A stretch of DNA of 62,000 nt, taken from contig JBBHKE010000404.1 in NCBI GenBank assembly GCA_037447655.1, positions 1 to 62,000 of the forward strand, read 5' to 3'. This document shows positions 26,348 through 38,698 of the stretch, piece after piece (position 1 is the first letter of the stretch; each line of letters starts with the position of its first letter). A program made the position numbers and the translations under genes. The DNA comes from Zygnema cylindricum. Its lineage: Eukaryota; Streptophyta; Zygnematophyceae; Zygnematales; Zygnemataceae. Under the pieces are notes generated by a model that saw nothing but the letters and a program-made list of their open reading frames with translations, was not told the origin of the DNA and searched no databases.

Positions 26348-26371
26348 CCCCCCCCCCCCCAAAAAAAAAAA
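26348..26371. repeat. Poly(C)-poly(A) mononucleotide run
   Basis: Thirteen C followed by eleven A on the plus strand, immediately downstream of the hydrolase stop codon (26380-26382) on the minus strand. Run lengths here are prone to sequencing error. Confidence 0.9.
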
Positions 26372-26379
26372 GAAACATA

Positions 26380-29300
26380 TTACATATCGATGACCTTTGG
26401 TGGTTGGCTCCTCTCTTCAAGCCAGGAAAAGATATCCTGCAAAAAAAACCAGAATAAACTGACACAGATATACTTACCGCTCTAAAAAAACGCCTCGCTA
26501 GGAGATGACACACGCATAGTAATGACGTAAACATGAGCATTCAAGCGGACCAAATTTCCACTGCGAATGCTTTCATGAAGAATTAAGGAGTGGTAGCTAC
26601 ACTGCCCATCGCTAACAGTGCTAAACATTTTTCATGCAGTCAGGAAGTGTTTAACTTTGGGATCGACAGTTGGATTTTTTTCAAAGGCAAGCAATTGGAA
26701 GGTAATGGCCTTACCTTTCAATTGTGATGTCACTATCAAAAATTGGAAAACTGTGTGATGAGAACATGTACTTTTGACTGCTGGAAAAACGTTTAACACT
26801 AATAGCCATGGGCAGTGTACAGTTTACTTTTGTTGCTTACCGGTGACAAACATTTTGATGAACCGCAAACAATAATGGGGAAAGACCGCAGTATTCAAGC
26901 AGCACATAACAAAAATACAAGAATACAATGACAGCAAAGACAGGTAAGACAAAAGTCAAAAGCACTCGCCTTCCACACTTGCCCACAAGCCTCGGGCGTG
27001 TCTCCTTCAGTCAAACAATGAAGCATACCAGGGTACAACATGAAAGTCTTATCTACACTACGGGATTTCTCAAACAGCCCATGACTGATGGAAGGATCCG
27101 TCACACAATCATCAGCTCCATGGAGGAGAAGAAAGGGAAGAGTAACCTGCATAAAGCAGCAGTGGAAATGGGATAAGAAAGCATATGCTAAGAAGCAACA
27201 ACCTAAGACTGTTACTACTTTTGTGCTTCACTCTGTAGAGAGAGTGAAAAGTATATCAGAAAATATCCACTTACATGTTATGCAAGACTTAAATAATCAA
27301 GCGTGTTCAATGATGTTTAAATTCTAGGCTAAAACAAAAAAGAAAACCCAGATAAATGAAATATTTAAAAGTCCCCCACGTAATGGACTGACACTCTTCA
27401 ATTCCAAGTAATAACAAATTTTGTCATGTTCACACACCTTTCCTGCTGTATGTGTCGTTCAGTCACCCTGTTATCACTTAGGAATATCACATTTTTTTTG
27501 GTTCACAACTACAAGACGGGTTACTACAATCTCGAAGGTTTACCCTCGTTTCAACGGTAAACGTGAGTAATACCAATCGTACAGTTTGTTGAGTAATCGC
27601 ACATAACAAAAGTATACAATTACCCTGAGAACGAGGGTAAATATCTACAGTGAAATTAGTCTACCAGATAAACAATGTACGTCCTTAGAAAGCAGAAAAC
27701 GCTTAGAATAGAAATTTCTTTATGAATTTTTTAGGCATATTTTGTGTTATTTAATTTCCTCACTAACAAATGAAAACAAGGCTTACCTCCTCCAAGCGAG
27801 CCTGTAGGTCATTGCATACGTTTAGAAGAGTCAAAGCAGTACCCAGCCTGGGCATGCTTAAATACAGCAACGGATTGTTCCGGACCTGCTTGGTAGTAAA
27901 AAAAAAAAAAAAAACAAATCAGGAAAAACCCGGGATAGTTTAACAGCAGTGACAATCCCGATATCAAAACCAAGTTAACGTAAATTTTCTGACATACTAA
28001 TTAATCGGCACCTGACAAAATTTATGAGAAACACATTCCACCAACAAAGTTAAAATTCAGAGGCAAGTCCGGGACTTGAAAGAAACAAGGACATCCAAAA
28101 GAGTAATAAAAATCCTCAGAGGCGAGTAAGCGCAGATAGATAAAGAAGTGATGTTCAGTAAAAGTCGTGGTCAAGGCCGTTGGCATTATTATTAGTTGGC
28201 GAATACTAGGATGCCAAAGCACTCGACTTAAAAAAATAGGAAACAAGAAACACGGAAGCCCTTAAGAAACACTCAACCTCTTTCTGTTTGTTCACCTTGG
28301 ATTTGTAATCTGAATCTCGGCTGCTTATCTCAACAATATCCATTGTAGGAACAGCATTCAGCTTTGGCAAAAGGTGTGCCAGGCAGACTAAAACTGCTAT
28401 CAGAAAAGAAGGTGGCTTCATTTTGTCTGATATCTGTCCAAGCCATCCTCTCCGGTAGACCAGTTTTTTAGTACCTTCATTGAGAGAGTTGTTAAAAACA
28501 TGTGTTTTCCTTCTGGACATCGATAAAACCATCGTACCAACATGGCATAAACAACGAATACCTTCAATATGAACAAGATGCACATACAAAAACTAATTGA
28601 ATATAACCAATGACAGAATAATGTAAATTCAACAATTCAACCTGAATCATCTGTATGAGTACATTGTTTGCAGAATAAGAAGGTAGAAAAAAAAAAAAAA
28701 AAGGATAGATAAAACAAAGACAAAATTTAATAATCTGTTTCCAATTAATCTCACACATTGGAAGCAAAAAAAGGGGAATCAGGTTACCATAAAACCCACC
28801 TTGCACATCGGAGCCAAAAGAACTCCTCCAGTCCATGCCAGCGGATCTTTCCGGTGAATCAACAGAGCAATGGCTCCACCCATGGATGCACCATACAGGA
28901 AACATTCCATGCCAAGATATTCTTTTTTCCCTGCTCAAATCATACCAAATTGAGCCCAGAACAAGATTTCCCCCATAAGAAAATAGAATTCCTGCCATTT
29001 CCATGAGCTGCTTGGCACTAAAATCATGTTGCGTCAGGCACACACAGGAAGTCCATGCTGTTTTGAAGTTATTTGAAACTTAACTGCCCTCAAGATAGTT
29101 CATGAATCAGGACAAATCCAGCGTTCACGCCCACTAAGAGTAAAGCAATTAAAAGACAAAAAATAATCGAAATGGAATTCCTTGGCCTAATTAAACTTAC
29201 CTACTGATTGCCTCAGACATGCCTCAGAAAAACCAGAGGACTACGCTCAGAGTTGCAAACTATATTGACCATAATTCCATCCAAGAGTCATGCCTGAACT

Positions 29301-31770
29301 TGAATTTAACAAAACCTCACTACAAGCAGTTAAAAGTATATAAAAACTCAGCCTTCTCCGCAAAAAATCCCATCCTGATCTTAAGAAATAAACAGAGGAC
29401 TGGAAAAAATGAAGTTCCAGTGAGAACAAAACGTTTAGGCTTTGCAGTTATGTGTCCCCTACAAAAAATCTAGACAGTGTCTAAGGCGAATGTGCTGTGC
29501 CAATATGTACTTATAAAAAATAATTTTCAACACAGGCCATTGATTACAGTATTTCTCACATCAGATAATTTTCAAAGTTTAACATAAAACTTATTACAAA
29601 AAAAAAGACAGTAAAGGGGAGAGACAGGATAAAGAGCTGAAAGCTCATCTCATGCACATGACGGGTATCAGTATTCATCATTGAATCTGTATTCCCTAAG
29701 ATGTGCAACACTATCAAAAACATCACAATGTTAACCACGTAACAGAAACAGTCTTTCCTTCATTATTGCACAATAAGTAATGTAGACACCTACTTTTAAC
29801 TGTGCGAGAATAGGATATGCAGTCGTCGACCAAATCATCAATACAGGGAATATAGCCCCGCAAGCCCTCTGATTGGCCATGGCCTTCATAGTCGAGACCG
29901 TAAACTGCAAAACCTCCAGCCGCAAGTTTCAGGGCCGTCTCTGCCCATACCCAGCCAAACCACAGCAACCTTCAGACAGTAGGATCTTAACAGAACTTAT
30001 TTTGTAGGACTGAACAAGTACACGGAACCCTTGAACAAAATACACTACTGCTGTATGAGGCATCATTTCAGATTATGCACCTGATAGGCTCTTCCAGATA
30101 ACAAAAATGGACAGAAGCACACATGTGCCTATATCCTTCACCAGAAAGGAACCAATCACACAACAGGAGGCAGCAAACTACTGTTGCTCACATAAAACAA
30201 AAACTTTACAAACTGGCAAAGAAGATTCCTGCATTCCAAGGTCAAAGGTCAGCTTACAATTTATTTCCTGATATTTATCTGCTATAGTACATTCCCACAA
30301 GGTCAGTAGACATCAAAACATTACAAGTGTACCTGACATGAAGAGGCCACATTCCACTCCATAACCTGCATAAACAAGCCCCTTTATCAAGATAATCAGC
30401 ATAATCATGTCAATAAGCATAATCAACACCCTTGCGCAACAATAACGCCACAAAGAAATGCAATCACGCTGGCCATCATTAACTTCTCGGTTGTCGTAAG
30501 CCTCCTTCAAAACTGCAATAAAGAATCAATCCTCCTGCTCATTACCTGACTGACTCTGCCCTCTTAGCACTCCTCCCTGGAAGGTCAAGTCCATGGAGCA
30601 AGTGCCAAAAGGCGTGCAAATGCTACACCTGGTAACCACATATAATTGTGCATTATTCATGTTTTTCGGGTATAACATGCGTATAATACGGGATAACTAG
30701 ATACAGCGTTTGCACGCAAATTTGCACTTTTGATCTATGGTCTAGTCTACCACATAAATTTTAAAAAATTTACAGCAAGAGGGAGAACGGAACCCAACCA
30801 TGGAGCATGAAAACAAGGGCTTTCGGATTTCCAGCCAATGGGAGCCAGCGAGGCGCATAAAGTCTCATGCGACGAGCATTTGTGATGTACTCCTGCAAGA
30901 CAGCTATGAGAATCAAATTTGGCTTATAGCAAGCAGACTCCTGACCTTTAGCAAAAAAGAAGTCACTTCAAGGATATGGCTACTAGAAGCAAAAAACCCG
31001 GCATTGACTCCAACATTGACCAGAAGTGCATTTCAAAACAAAACAATTGGATGGACCTGCGTTGGAATGAAGGAGGAAATGTGAAACAGGAGACTGGAAT
31101 GACTTGAAAAAGCAGGCAAATGTAAACAGTTGGATAACAGCCTCAAAAATTATATCACATCTTACTTCTTCAAATTTGACGCCTTGTGCTTCCTGCGGAA
31201 CCAAGCAGTCGAAATAAGAAAAAAACATCCGAATGGAAAGTGATATAAAGGTTAGAATGGACGCTTCACCCCCATAAACAAAACCATCTTTCAGAGTAAA
31301 AAAACAAAAAAAAATGGTGAAGTTCGCGCCTCATACTTAGGAGTCTAGTAAATGTAAGTCACACTTCAATGTGGATAACAAAAGTTAGACCAAGAGCTGC
31401 TTCATTTTCCCATCTTCGAAATTCTAAATCAACTCGGAATAAAAGCAAAAAAATGGCATTCATTTTTTTGACAAAACGATTAGAAAAACAAAGCTGATGA
31501 CCTACAACTTACAGAAGTCAGTGTATTTTATTACTTTCACTGAATTCATCAACTTTAATTTAACAAAGAATTTGCAATAGATAAGGCATGTGAGAAGAAG
31601 GACAGGCGACGGACATAAAAGTCTTCCTCTTTCATTAAAAGTCGGGCCCTCTGCTTTCGTTTGCGATTGGTTGCCTGTAAAATCCTGGGATATATAATAA
31701 CTCGAAAAACGACTATTGAAGAAGCACCAACAGTAAATAGAAAGAGACGCCATGGAACCCTGGAAGCCAT
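26380..31770 (-). CDS. Alpha/beta-hydrolase, monoglyceride lipase / caffeoylshikimate esterase-like
   Basis: Serine hydrolase of the plant MAGL family, whose members cleave monoacylglycerols, lysophospholipids or caffeoylshikimate; the substrate cannot be read from sequence. Ten exons: 31770-31615, 31192-31166, 30892-30799, 30365-30333, 29940-29794, 28930-28800, 28433-28296, 27885-27787, 27146-26970, 26436-26380 (1059 nt, 352 residues plus stop). Phases join throughout. Oxyanion-loop HGYG is at about 92-95, the nucleophile elbow GASMG gives Ser168, and the other triad members fit Asp288 (HGADDCVTD) and His318 (YPGMLH). DYEGHGQSEG and LLAPMCK are family hallmarks. A hydrophobic stretch at residues 6-27 followed by a basic cluster suggests a membrane anchor. 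The intron after the exon ending at 26970 begins with GC (AAG|GCGAGT), a non-canonical but known donor class. The exon-1 donor (TAT|GTCCGT, 31615) is weak and is the least certain border. The ATG at 31770-31768 was chosen as the first in-frame ATG. Confidence 0.88.
27539..27641. repeat. Small inverted repeat (about 103 bp) in hydrolase intron
   Basis: TTTACCCTCGTT at 27539-27550 is perfectly inverted at 27630-27641, with an internal ACCCT/AGGGT echo. It may be a tiny MITE or a chance hairpin. No target-site duplication was recognised. Confidence 0.45.
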
Positions 31771-32027
31771 TGCCGATGGTTCCACCTCTCTTGTCAAGCA
31801 TTTGAGCTATGATAAACATATCAAGCACCCTACTACAAAGAGCTCTGTCATGTTCGTCAAATAGTAGAAGAACAGTGAGCTGTTACGGGAAACACTTCGT
31901 CCTCCTCTGAAGGCGGTAGTCGAAGAAGCCATATCTGTAAAAGACCGGATGGCGGATGGCGGATGGGTGGCGGATGAATGACCGTCGCACGCCGAAAAGA
32001 GAAAGAGATGAAAGAGGGAGATTTTTG
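31771..32027 (-). promoter_or_regulatory. Upstream region of the hydrolase gene
   Basis: About 257 bp between the hydrolase start codon and the MITE at 32028. It holds a short GGATGGC-type tandem repeat at about 31947-31975. It must contain the 5' UTR and the proximal promoter; no TATA box stands out. Confidence 0.4.
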
Positions 32028-32849
32028 TAGTGTTGTGTATCGGTAAAAAACTTATCGCGATAACACCGATACCGATAGTTATCGTTATCGAACGGTCAGC
32101 GGTCCCGATATATTTGTACTTTCTGTACTTTCTGTCCGGAATGCTTTCTGTCCGGTAAACTGAACGGAAATTTACGTGAAATGTACGGCTTTTTACAGGA
32201 AATGTACGGAATTTGACGAAAAAATACGTTGCACTTTGTAGTACTTTTTAGGCGGTTAACTGTACATAAATTTGACGGGAATGTACGGAATTGTACCGAT
32301 AAACTGATTATCATGAAACGGTAAAAAGACGGCGGACTCAAAGTACAACGGATGCAGAATAACATTATGCGCGCGGCTAGAATCGAACGGACGACATTCA
32401 ATGATAAAATAAGAGCGGACGGTCAGCGTGAGCGCCGACATCTCAGAATGGCTTTTTTGGCGGCTTTGGCCAAAAAAGTCGACGGATTGACACGTGGCAG
32501 GTTTGTAGTGGATCTCAAAAAAGAAAGGGACAAAGCCACGGCGTCGGATGTGGAAGGTACATCGCTTTAACTGGAGCCGTACTAAAGCCGTACATATATA
32601 ATGCCGGCTACTGTCGGGGGAATAAGACGTACATATGAGTGTACAGGCCGTACATTTATCTGTACGGTTCGTACAGCTATCGCCGATAGTTATCGTTATC
32701 GGCATTATCGCCGATAAGTAGCCGATATTATCGGCTACTTATCGGCGATAAGACCGATAGCGATATATTGTACCAATATATCGATTATCGGGTCCCCGAA
32801 AAATGGCCCATATCGGTTATCGGATAATCCTTACCGATACACAACACTA
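32028..32849. mobile_element. hAT-type MITE (822 bp) with perfect TIRs and 8-bp TSD
   Basis: The left end TAGTGTTGTGTATCGGTAA (32028-32046) is exactly inverted at 32831-32849. The element is flanked by the perfect 8-bp direct repeat GATTTTTG (32020-32027 and 32850-32857). TIR and TSD lengths and the TAGTGTTG start are typical of hAT superfamily elements. There is no transposase reading frame, so it is non-autonomous. The interior has a direct repeat of a 19-bp CCGATAGTTATCGTTATCG block (32072-32090, 32683-32701), a long palindrome near the right end, and a GTAC/TACGG-rich core related to that of the MITE at 14065-14525. It sits 258 bp upstream of the hydrolase start codon. Confidence 0.9.
32707..32749. 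repeat. Near-perfect 43-bp palindrome inside MITE
   Basis: Two 21-bp arms (starting ATCGCCGATAAGTAGCCG) are perfectly inverted around one T. This is a strong cruciform or hairpin former in the subterminal part of the MITE. The CCGATA/TATCGG words recur towards both ends and could be transposase-binding subterminal motifs (inference). Confidence 0.9.
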
Positions 32850-32857
32850 GATTTTTG

Positions 32858-33252
32858 GCTCAAGGCGAGCGTAAACGACAGAGCCGTACGGCCGTACAAT
32901 ACAAAAATGACATTGTCCATGCATCCACCGTGTGAATTGCGAACACAAAATAGTACATGGCGTAGAGATGTGAATCAGAGGTCGCAAACGGTCAACCGAA
33001 ACCGTGACCGACCGTTTACCGACCGCCCGCGCCGGTTGCGGAACGGATTCGGATGCCAAATTTTGGGGGTCGAGCAGATTCAGGCGGTTGATTCACAGAA
33101 AAAAAATAAAAATCGGTTACAGTCGGTCAAGCAAAAAACGAAAAAAAAAAATGAAATTTTGTACTTTCTTTTTCCAACATTATTGTAATATGTAATTTTG
33201 GTATCGTGGAAGTAAGTGACATCATGATTAGCGTCGCAAATCTGACACGGTA
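32858..33252. other. Intergenic DNA between two inverted-repeat elements
   Basis: About 395 bp without a recognisable gene. Near 32990-33060 it has repeated ACCGACCG/CCGACCG words, then an A-rich run at about 33095-33160. Confidence 0.5.
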
Positions 33253-33811
33253 CACCGCCAATCGCTATTAGCGTAATGTATGCTAATTTCGTCCCGCTTT
33301 TTTTTTTTTATTCTCAAATAGCGTAGCTTATTCTATTTTTTTCTATACGCCATTAAGGGTTATTTTCCAAGTACCGTACAAAACGAAAGTACGTTGTCGT
33401 TTAAATAGTATGGTGTACGGTATGTGTCAGACCGTACAAAATTGTACCTTTTTAAGTGAAAAAATATAATTAATGAGTTTTAGTAACAGCGGACGCATGA
33501 GAATATGCGCTCTAAAAAACGGATAAAATCAAGATGTCAAATATCACGTTCGCACATATTCATCCAACAACCACGTTTCGACTGTGTGAACAAACAATTT
33601 GTGTACGATTTGTCACATTTTGCACAACTACCTATATTAGTGTAAGCATGTTTGCGACCGACATTTTTTTTTTTCAAAGATCCAAATTAGAATTACTAAA
33701 CAATTAGAATGTATGTTTTTTTATTATATTTTCAAATTCTTAATTAGCGTAAACCACGGTAATAATTGATATATGCTAAAGAAACTACTACGCTAATAGC
33801 GATTGGCGGTG
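33253..33811. mobile_element. Non-autonomous TIR element (559 bp), perfect 23-bp TIRs
   Basis: The 23-bp left end (starts CACCGCCAATCGCTATTAGC, 33253-33275) is perfectly inverted at 33789-33811. The interior is very AT-rich with no reading frame. No clear target-site duplication was seen at these borders, so the superfamily is unassigned; the ends may extend 2-3 bp further with one mismatch. Confidence 0.75.
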
Positions 33812-33929
33812 GACTAACACTATTCATTTCGCGAATCTTACTAAAAGATAAGGGCCGCGAATCGTAATCCATTGTAAAGTGTTAATTATGCACTTTATAC
33901 GATGTTTACGTGACATATCGTAATTATTG

Positions 33930-34640
33930 GCTTAAGGTAAGTCGGGTTCCATCTCAATCAGGAGGACGAACAACTACTCTCTTTAACGAACTTAAGGAGG
34001 AGGACATGAGCAGCTTTCCCGACAAGAGTGAAAAGAAATACTTTGCGATGGCACAAGCAACGGAAGGCGTGGAAGAAGACGAATGGATAATGGACTCCAG
34101 TGCATCTGCCCTCATATACCGCAATCACCATCTGTTTGAGAGTATTCAATCTATTTCACCCATCAAAATTTATTTCAATGATGATACGTTTGTTGAGTCA
34201 AAAGCAAAAGGGAGGGTGTCACTTATGTTGAACGTAGATGGAAAACCTATAAAAAGGGTCTTGGAAGATGTGTTCCCTGTCCCAGCTTTTAAAATAATTA
34301 TTTTCTCTTCGTCACTGGTAGAAAAGAAAGGTTTTTAAAACTATACCTGATAATGGCAAGTAGACAATGAGTAAGAATGGGAAAATAGCTGCAAAGGGAT
34401 TTACTCGAGGAAACAATTTGTATCGATTGAGTCTTGCAAATGATAATGAAAATGACGTTATGTACTCAAGTGTAATAAGTGATTGTGATTTATAGCATAA
34501 ACGTTTAGGACATGTGAATTATGATAGATTAGAAAAGATGGTAAATCAAAAAATGGTGGAAGTTGTAAAAATTAGTCAAAAACCAGCATCAAATGTATGT
34601 GACGGTTATGCAATGGGAAAAATTCATAAGTTACCTTTCT
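33930..34640 (+). pseudogene. Copia family-1 protease/pre-integrase fragment (inverted copy)
   Basis: Degenerate polyprotein on the plus strand. It has a protease-site relic (WIMDSSAS, where copia has DTGAS), then HKRLGHVNYDRLEKMV and GKIHKLPF of the GAG-pre-integrase domain, with stops from 34336 onward. It corresponds to the minus-strand segment at about 37990-38690 of element A. It is the only copia fragment on the plus strand and abuts the family-1 LTR at 34641. Confidence 0.8.
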
Positions 34641-35344
34641 TGTTGAAAGTGATGGGCACTTTAACTTGATTGTGATCCACTAGCACTCAGCGTCAAGCCC
34701 GCACCAGCTGGAACATTCGTCCCAGCCGCAGGTGCGGGAGGAGCATTTGGGCCCGCAAGGACTGAGCTTGGAGAAGCACTTAGGCCCGCAAGGACTGAGC
34801 CACTTCTAGATATGACAACAGAAGAAAAACCAAAAAGAAATGCCTAGTAGACTAGATCTATACTGTAAGATATGTAACTCCAAATGAAAGAGGTCAACCA
34901 ACCAAACAAACATACAACACAGCCAAATCAATGACAATAGAACATAACACAACTTAAAGTGCACTTTGTGCTCTCATTTCTTTAACTCTGTGTAGAATGT
35001 ACATTTTGTGTCAACCTGATTGTTTCTAATTGAACTAAATACTCAAAAGATCTAGAAAACATCTAAAACGTATGTATAGGGTTCACTTTAAAATCTACTA
35101 ACAAAAATCTAAGTACTTCAACTAAAAGTGTCTGGTAACAATATCAACACCCTAAATATCCGTGAGATATTTATCACATCTACATTCATAGGTGGCCGTA
35201 CACACTAATTTACTCAAAGATAACTACTCGAGTAGATACTAAAAAGCCACACTAAATAGAGTTAATAATGAATAGTTGGTGGTCAAAAATATTCTAAGTC
35301 ATAGACTCTAATTTCTAAGACTTACTAAAGCTTACTTTCCAATA
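34641..35344 (-). repeat. Family-1 LTR, 3' copy of element A
   Basis: Aligns along its length with 40652-41318 and 45380-46065. On the minus strand it begins TATTGGAAAG next to GGGGAG and runs to about 34641. As in the other copies, its distal part contains the first gag codons. The exact left border is blurred because the neighbouring pol fragment also reads TTGTTG here. Confidence 0.75.
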
Positions 35345-35354
35345 CTCCCCTTAA

Positions 35355-38300
35355 ACTTTAGAAGACTAACTCACTTAGACCGCATGCTTTCTTAGAGTAC
35401 TCCAACTTGGGAGCTGGGATGGCTTTTTTCAGCATGTGCGCAACCATTTTCTCACCAAGCAAATAGGAAAGTTTGACAACTTTTGCAAATACTTTCTCTT
35501 GTACCAAATATAGCCTTATGTCCATATGCTTACTCTTAAAATGGTGACTTGGATTTGTAGCGACAAAAATGGCAGCATGATTGTCGCACCTTATTATTTG
35601 TGTCCTGTGTTGTGTAAAACCCAACACTTGAAAAAATACCTTAATCTAAAGCAGCTCTTTCAAGGTTACGCTCGCAGCCATGTATTCAGCTTCCACAGCA
35701 GATTTAGCTGTGACCTTTTGAAGTTTACTACTCCAACTACAAGTTCCACTTCTAATCTGAATGACATAGTTGTAGATTTCTTACGAGGCACATCACCATA
35801 GGTAGCATCACTTCAAGTATTAATGCCAAGCTTGTCCCCTTCCAAAGTTAGCCAAAGATTTTTAGTCCCAACATGATACCTTAACACCCTTTTTGCTGTC
35901 TCCCAGTCTCTCCTTCGTGGATTTTGTACACTTTTGCTCAATACACCAACTGCTGAAGCTATATCGAGCCTAGAAAAATTCATGAAGTAAATCAGACTTC
36001 ATACTACTTTTCTGTAAGGTACTTAAGACATAAATTTTTGCTCTTTGATACTGAGTTCCTCATCTATTATGACTCCAAACTCATGCTCCATTCCTTCAAG
36101 TTCCTACTTAAACTCCATAAGAGTTGCAAAACTTTTGGCATCAGCCAAGCCAAATTTTTCCAACATGTTTCCTATCGCTTCTTTCTGAGTTAACCTAAAT
36201 ATTTTCTTTTCTCTATCTTTTTCAACCTGTATTCGAAGGATATGTTTTGCCTCACCCAAATCCTTCATTTCAAATTGTGAATTAACAACGTATTTTTCTT
36301 TTACAATTCCTTCTTTGTTCTTACTGTTTAGTAGCAGATCATCAACCTATAAAGCAATGAATATCACCTCATCAGGATTATCACCCAAATCACACATACT
36401 TTATGATTAAAGCGAATTCTAGTGAATCCTAATCCTGTGAAGAACTCATCTAGTTTTCTGTTCCACTGCCGCGGGGCCTTCTTTAGGCCATACAAAGATT
36501 TTAAAAGTTTGCACATAAGATTTTCTTTTCCTGCTTCCCCATAACCCTCTGGTTGCTTCATATAAATGACCTCATCTAAAAACCATGCAAAATGGCAGTG
36601 TTGAAATCCATTTTGTAGATGTCAAAATCTTATATGGCAGCAAATGTAAATAAATTGCGGACAAATAGAAACCTTACAACAAGTGAAAAAGTTTCTTCAT
36701 AATCTATCCCATTTTTTTGATTATATACCTTAGCAACGAAGCAAGCCTTATAAATGTCTATGGTATTATCTGTGTTCAATTTTAATTTAAACACCTATTT
36801 ACTTCCAATAGCCTTTCATCCTGGTGGAAGTTCCACCATATCCCACGTTCAGGCCTCCATGATGGACTTCATTTCTTCATTAACTGCTTCCACCAATGTT
36901 CATTTTCATTACTTGGAAAAGCCCTTGTCAACGTTAGAGGCTCTTCGATATGTGCTAAGTGAGCAAAGGCTGCATTTGCTCCTCTGAGTCGCGCACTTCG
37001 CCTGACTCCACCTAGAAATTCAGTCGCTAGTATAGATGGCTGGGTCCTCCTCCTCGATACATGTGATTCTGCTTGTGATTCGTTTTTAGCTTGAGGCAAA
37101 GAAGAATCTGCAATTCTTTCAAGCATAACAAGTCTTGTTTCTAGTGGAGGAGATGGTTTTCTATGTTGGAAGTCACTCTAAGTTGGTGTAGATGCATTTT
37201 TTGCTCTTTTTCAGAAAAACATTGGATTTGTTTCCGAGAAAATATAATTAATACTTCTATCTTTCTTCTCATCTATACGCTCATTAAACACATCTACTCC
37301 TTTTCCTTCACCTTCGCTATGATATTTGTGGCTACAACCACTCTATTTTTTTTAATGTCATACACCCTATAACCTTTGGCATGATCATCATACCCTAGAA
37401 ATAGCCCTGGTATGGCTCTTGGCTTTAACTTCCATTTCTACGGTTCATTATCAAACATGAAAATCTTACTTCGAATAACTTTGAAGTGACTTACATCTGG
37501 TTTTTTTCCTGTCCACATTTTGTAGGGAGTTTTATCTTTTACTCCCTTTGTTTCTAGCTTGTTTTTGACATAGGCGGCACAATTCATAGCTTCTGCCAAA
37601 AAATTGAAATCTATGTTCATATCAGCTTTCATTGTCATGGAACACTCTGATATGGTCTTATTCGTCAATTATGAAACAACATTTTGTTATGGAGAATAAA
37701 AAACAGTTAGTTAACGTGAGATTCTATGCAATTTTAGGAATTCTGCAAACACATTAGAAATGTACTCCTCTCCATTATCAGAATTTTATCCTGCTATCTT
37801 TCTCTCATGCAGGTTTTCAACCCAAGGCGTATACTCCTTAAATTTTGTAAAGACTTCATCGTTACTTTTCAGAAAATATACTGTTGTAAATCTACTGTAG
37901 TCATTTGTAAAGGTAAGCATGAACTTAACACCTCTTAGAGATGGGTATCCAGATGACCCCCGTACATCTGAATAAATTAGTTATAGCATAGTGCTACTTC
38001 TATAATCAATTTGCGAAAAAAAAGGCAATTTATAAATCTTTCCCCTTGTAGAACCATCACATACATTCGATGCTTGTTTTTGACTAATTTTACACCTTCC
38101 ACCATTTGTTGATTAACCATCTTTTCTAATCTATCATAATTCACATGTCCTAATTGTTTATGCCATAAATCACAATCAATAATTACTCTTGAGTACATAA
38201 CATCATTGTCATTATCATTTGCAAGACTCAATCAATAGAAATTGTTTCCTCCAACAAATCCATCTGCAGCTATTTTTCCATTTTTACTCACTTTCTTTTT

Positions 38301-38698
38301 CCCATTCTCAAATATAGTTTTAAAACCTTTATTTTCTGCCACTCACGTAGAGAAAAAAATTCTTTTAAAAGCTGGTACATGCAACACATCTTGCAAGACC
38401 CTTTTCACATGTTTTCCATCTACGTTAACATAAGTGACACCCTCGTCTTTGCTTTCGACTTAACAAACGTATCATCACTAAAATAAATTTTGATGGGTCA
38501 AATAGAGTGAATACTCTCAAAAAGATGGCGATTGCGGCACATGTGGGCAAATGCACTTGAGTCCATTATCGATTCGTCTTCCTCTACGCCTTCTGTTGCT
38601 TATGCCATCGCAAATTATTTTTTTTCATTGTTGTCGAGAAACGTGCTCACGTCCTCCTTCTTAAGTTATTTGAAGAGAGTAGTGAAACTCTGAGACCT
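35355..38698 (-). pseudogene. Element A pol: protease, integrase, RT and RNase H remnants
   Basis: Read on the minus strand: pre-integrase (LWHKQLGHVNYDRLEKMV, 38231-37977), the C-terminal integrase part (KMWTGKKPDVSHFKV, about 37500), a linker (36869-37126), RT ([18 protein letters not shown], about 36430-36520) and the RNase H end (CDNHAAIFVATNPSHHFK, then KACGLSE, 35358-35627). The segments lie in different frames with many stops, so it is dead. The integrase core is largely unreadable without frame correction. Confidence 0.85.

Larger units (their letters stand above)
23726..26379. other. Intergenic region between convergent genes
   Basis: This 2.65-kb stretch separates the convergent 3' ends of the coiled-coil gene and the hydrolase gene. 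It contains a polypyrimidine tract (about 24236-24375), a weak 74-codon minus-strand reading frame (24986-25210), a 65-bp tandem duplication (26055-26184) and a poly(C)/poly(A) run (26348-26371). No other gene is convincing on either strand. Confidence 0.6.

Noticed and set aside
32340-32705. Coding frames of 70-150 codons within the MITE at 32028-32849
   Set aside because: No similarity to hAT transposase motifs, and the frames overlap on both strands in palindromic, repeat-rich DNA.
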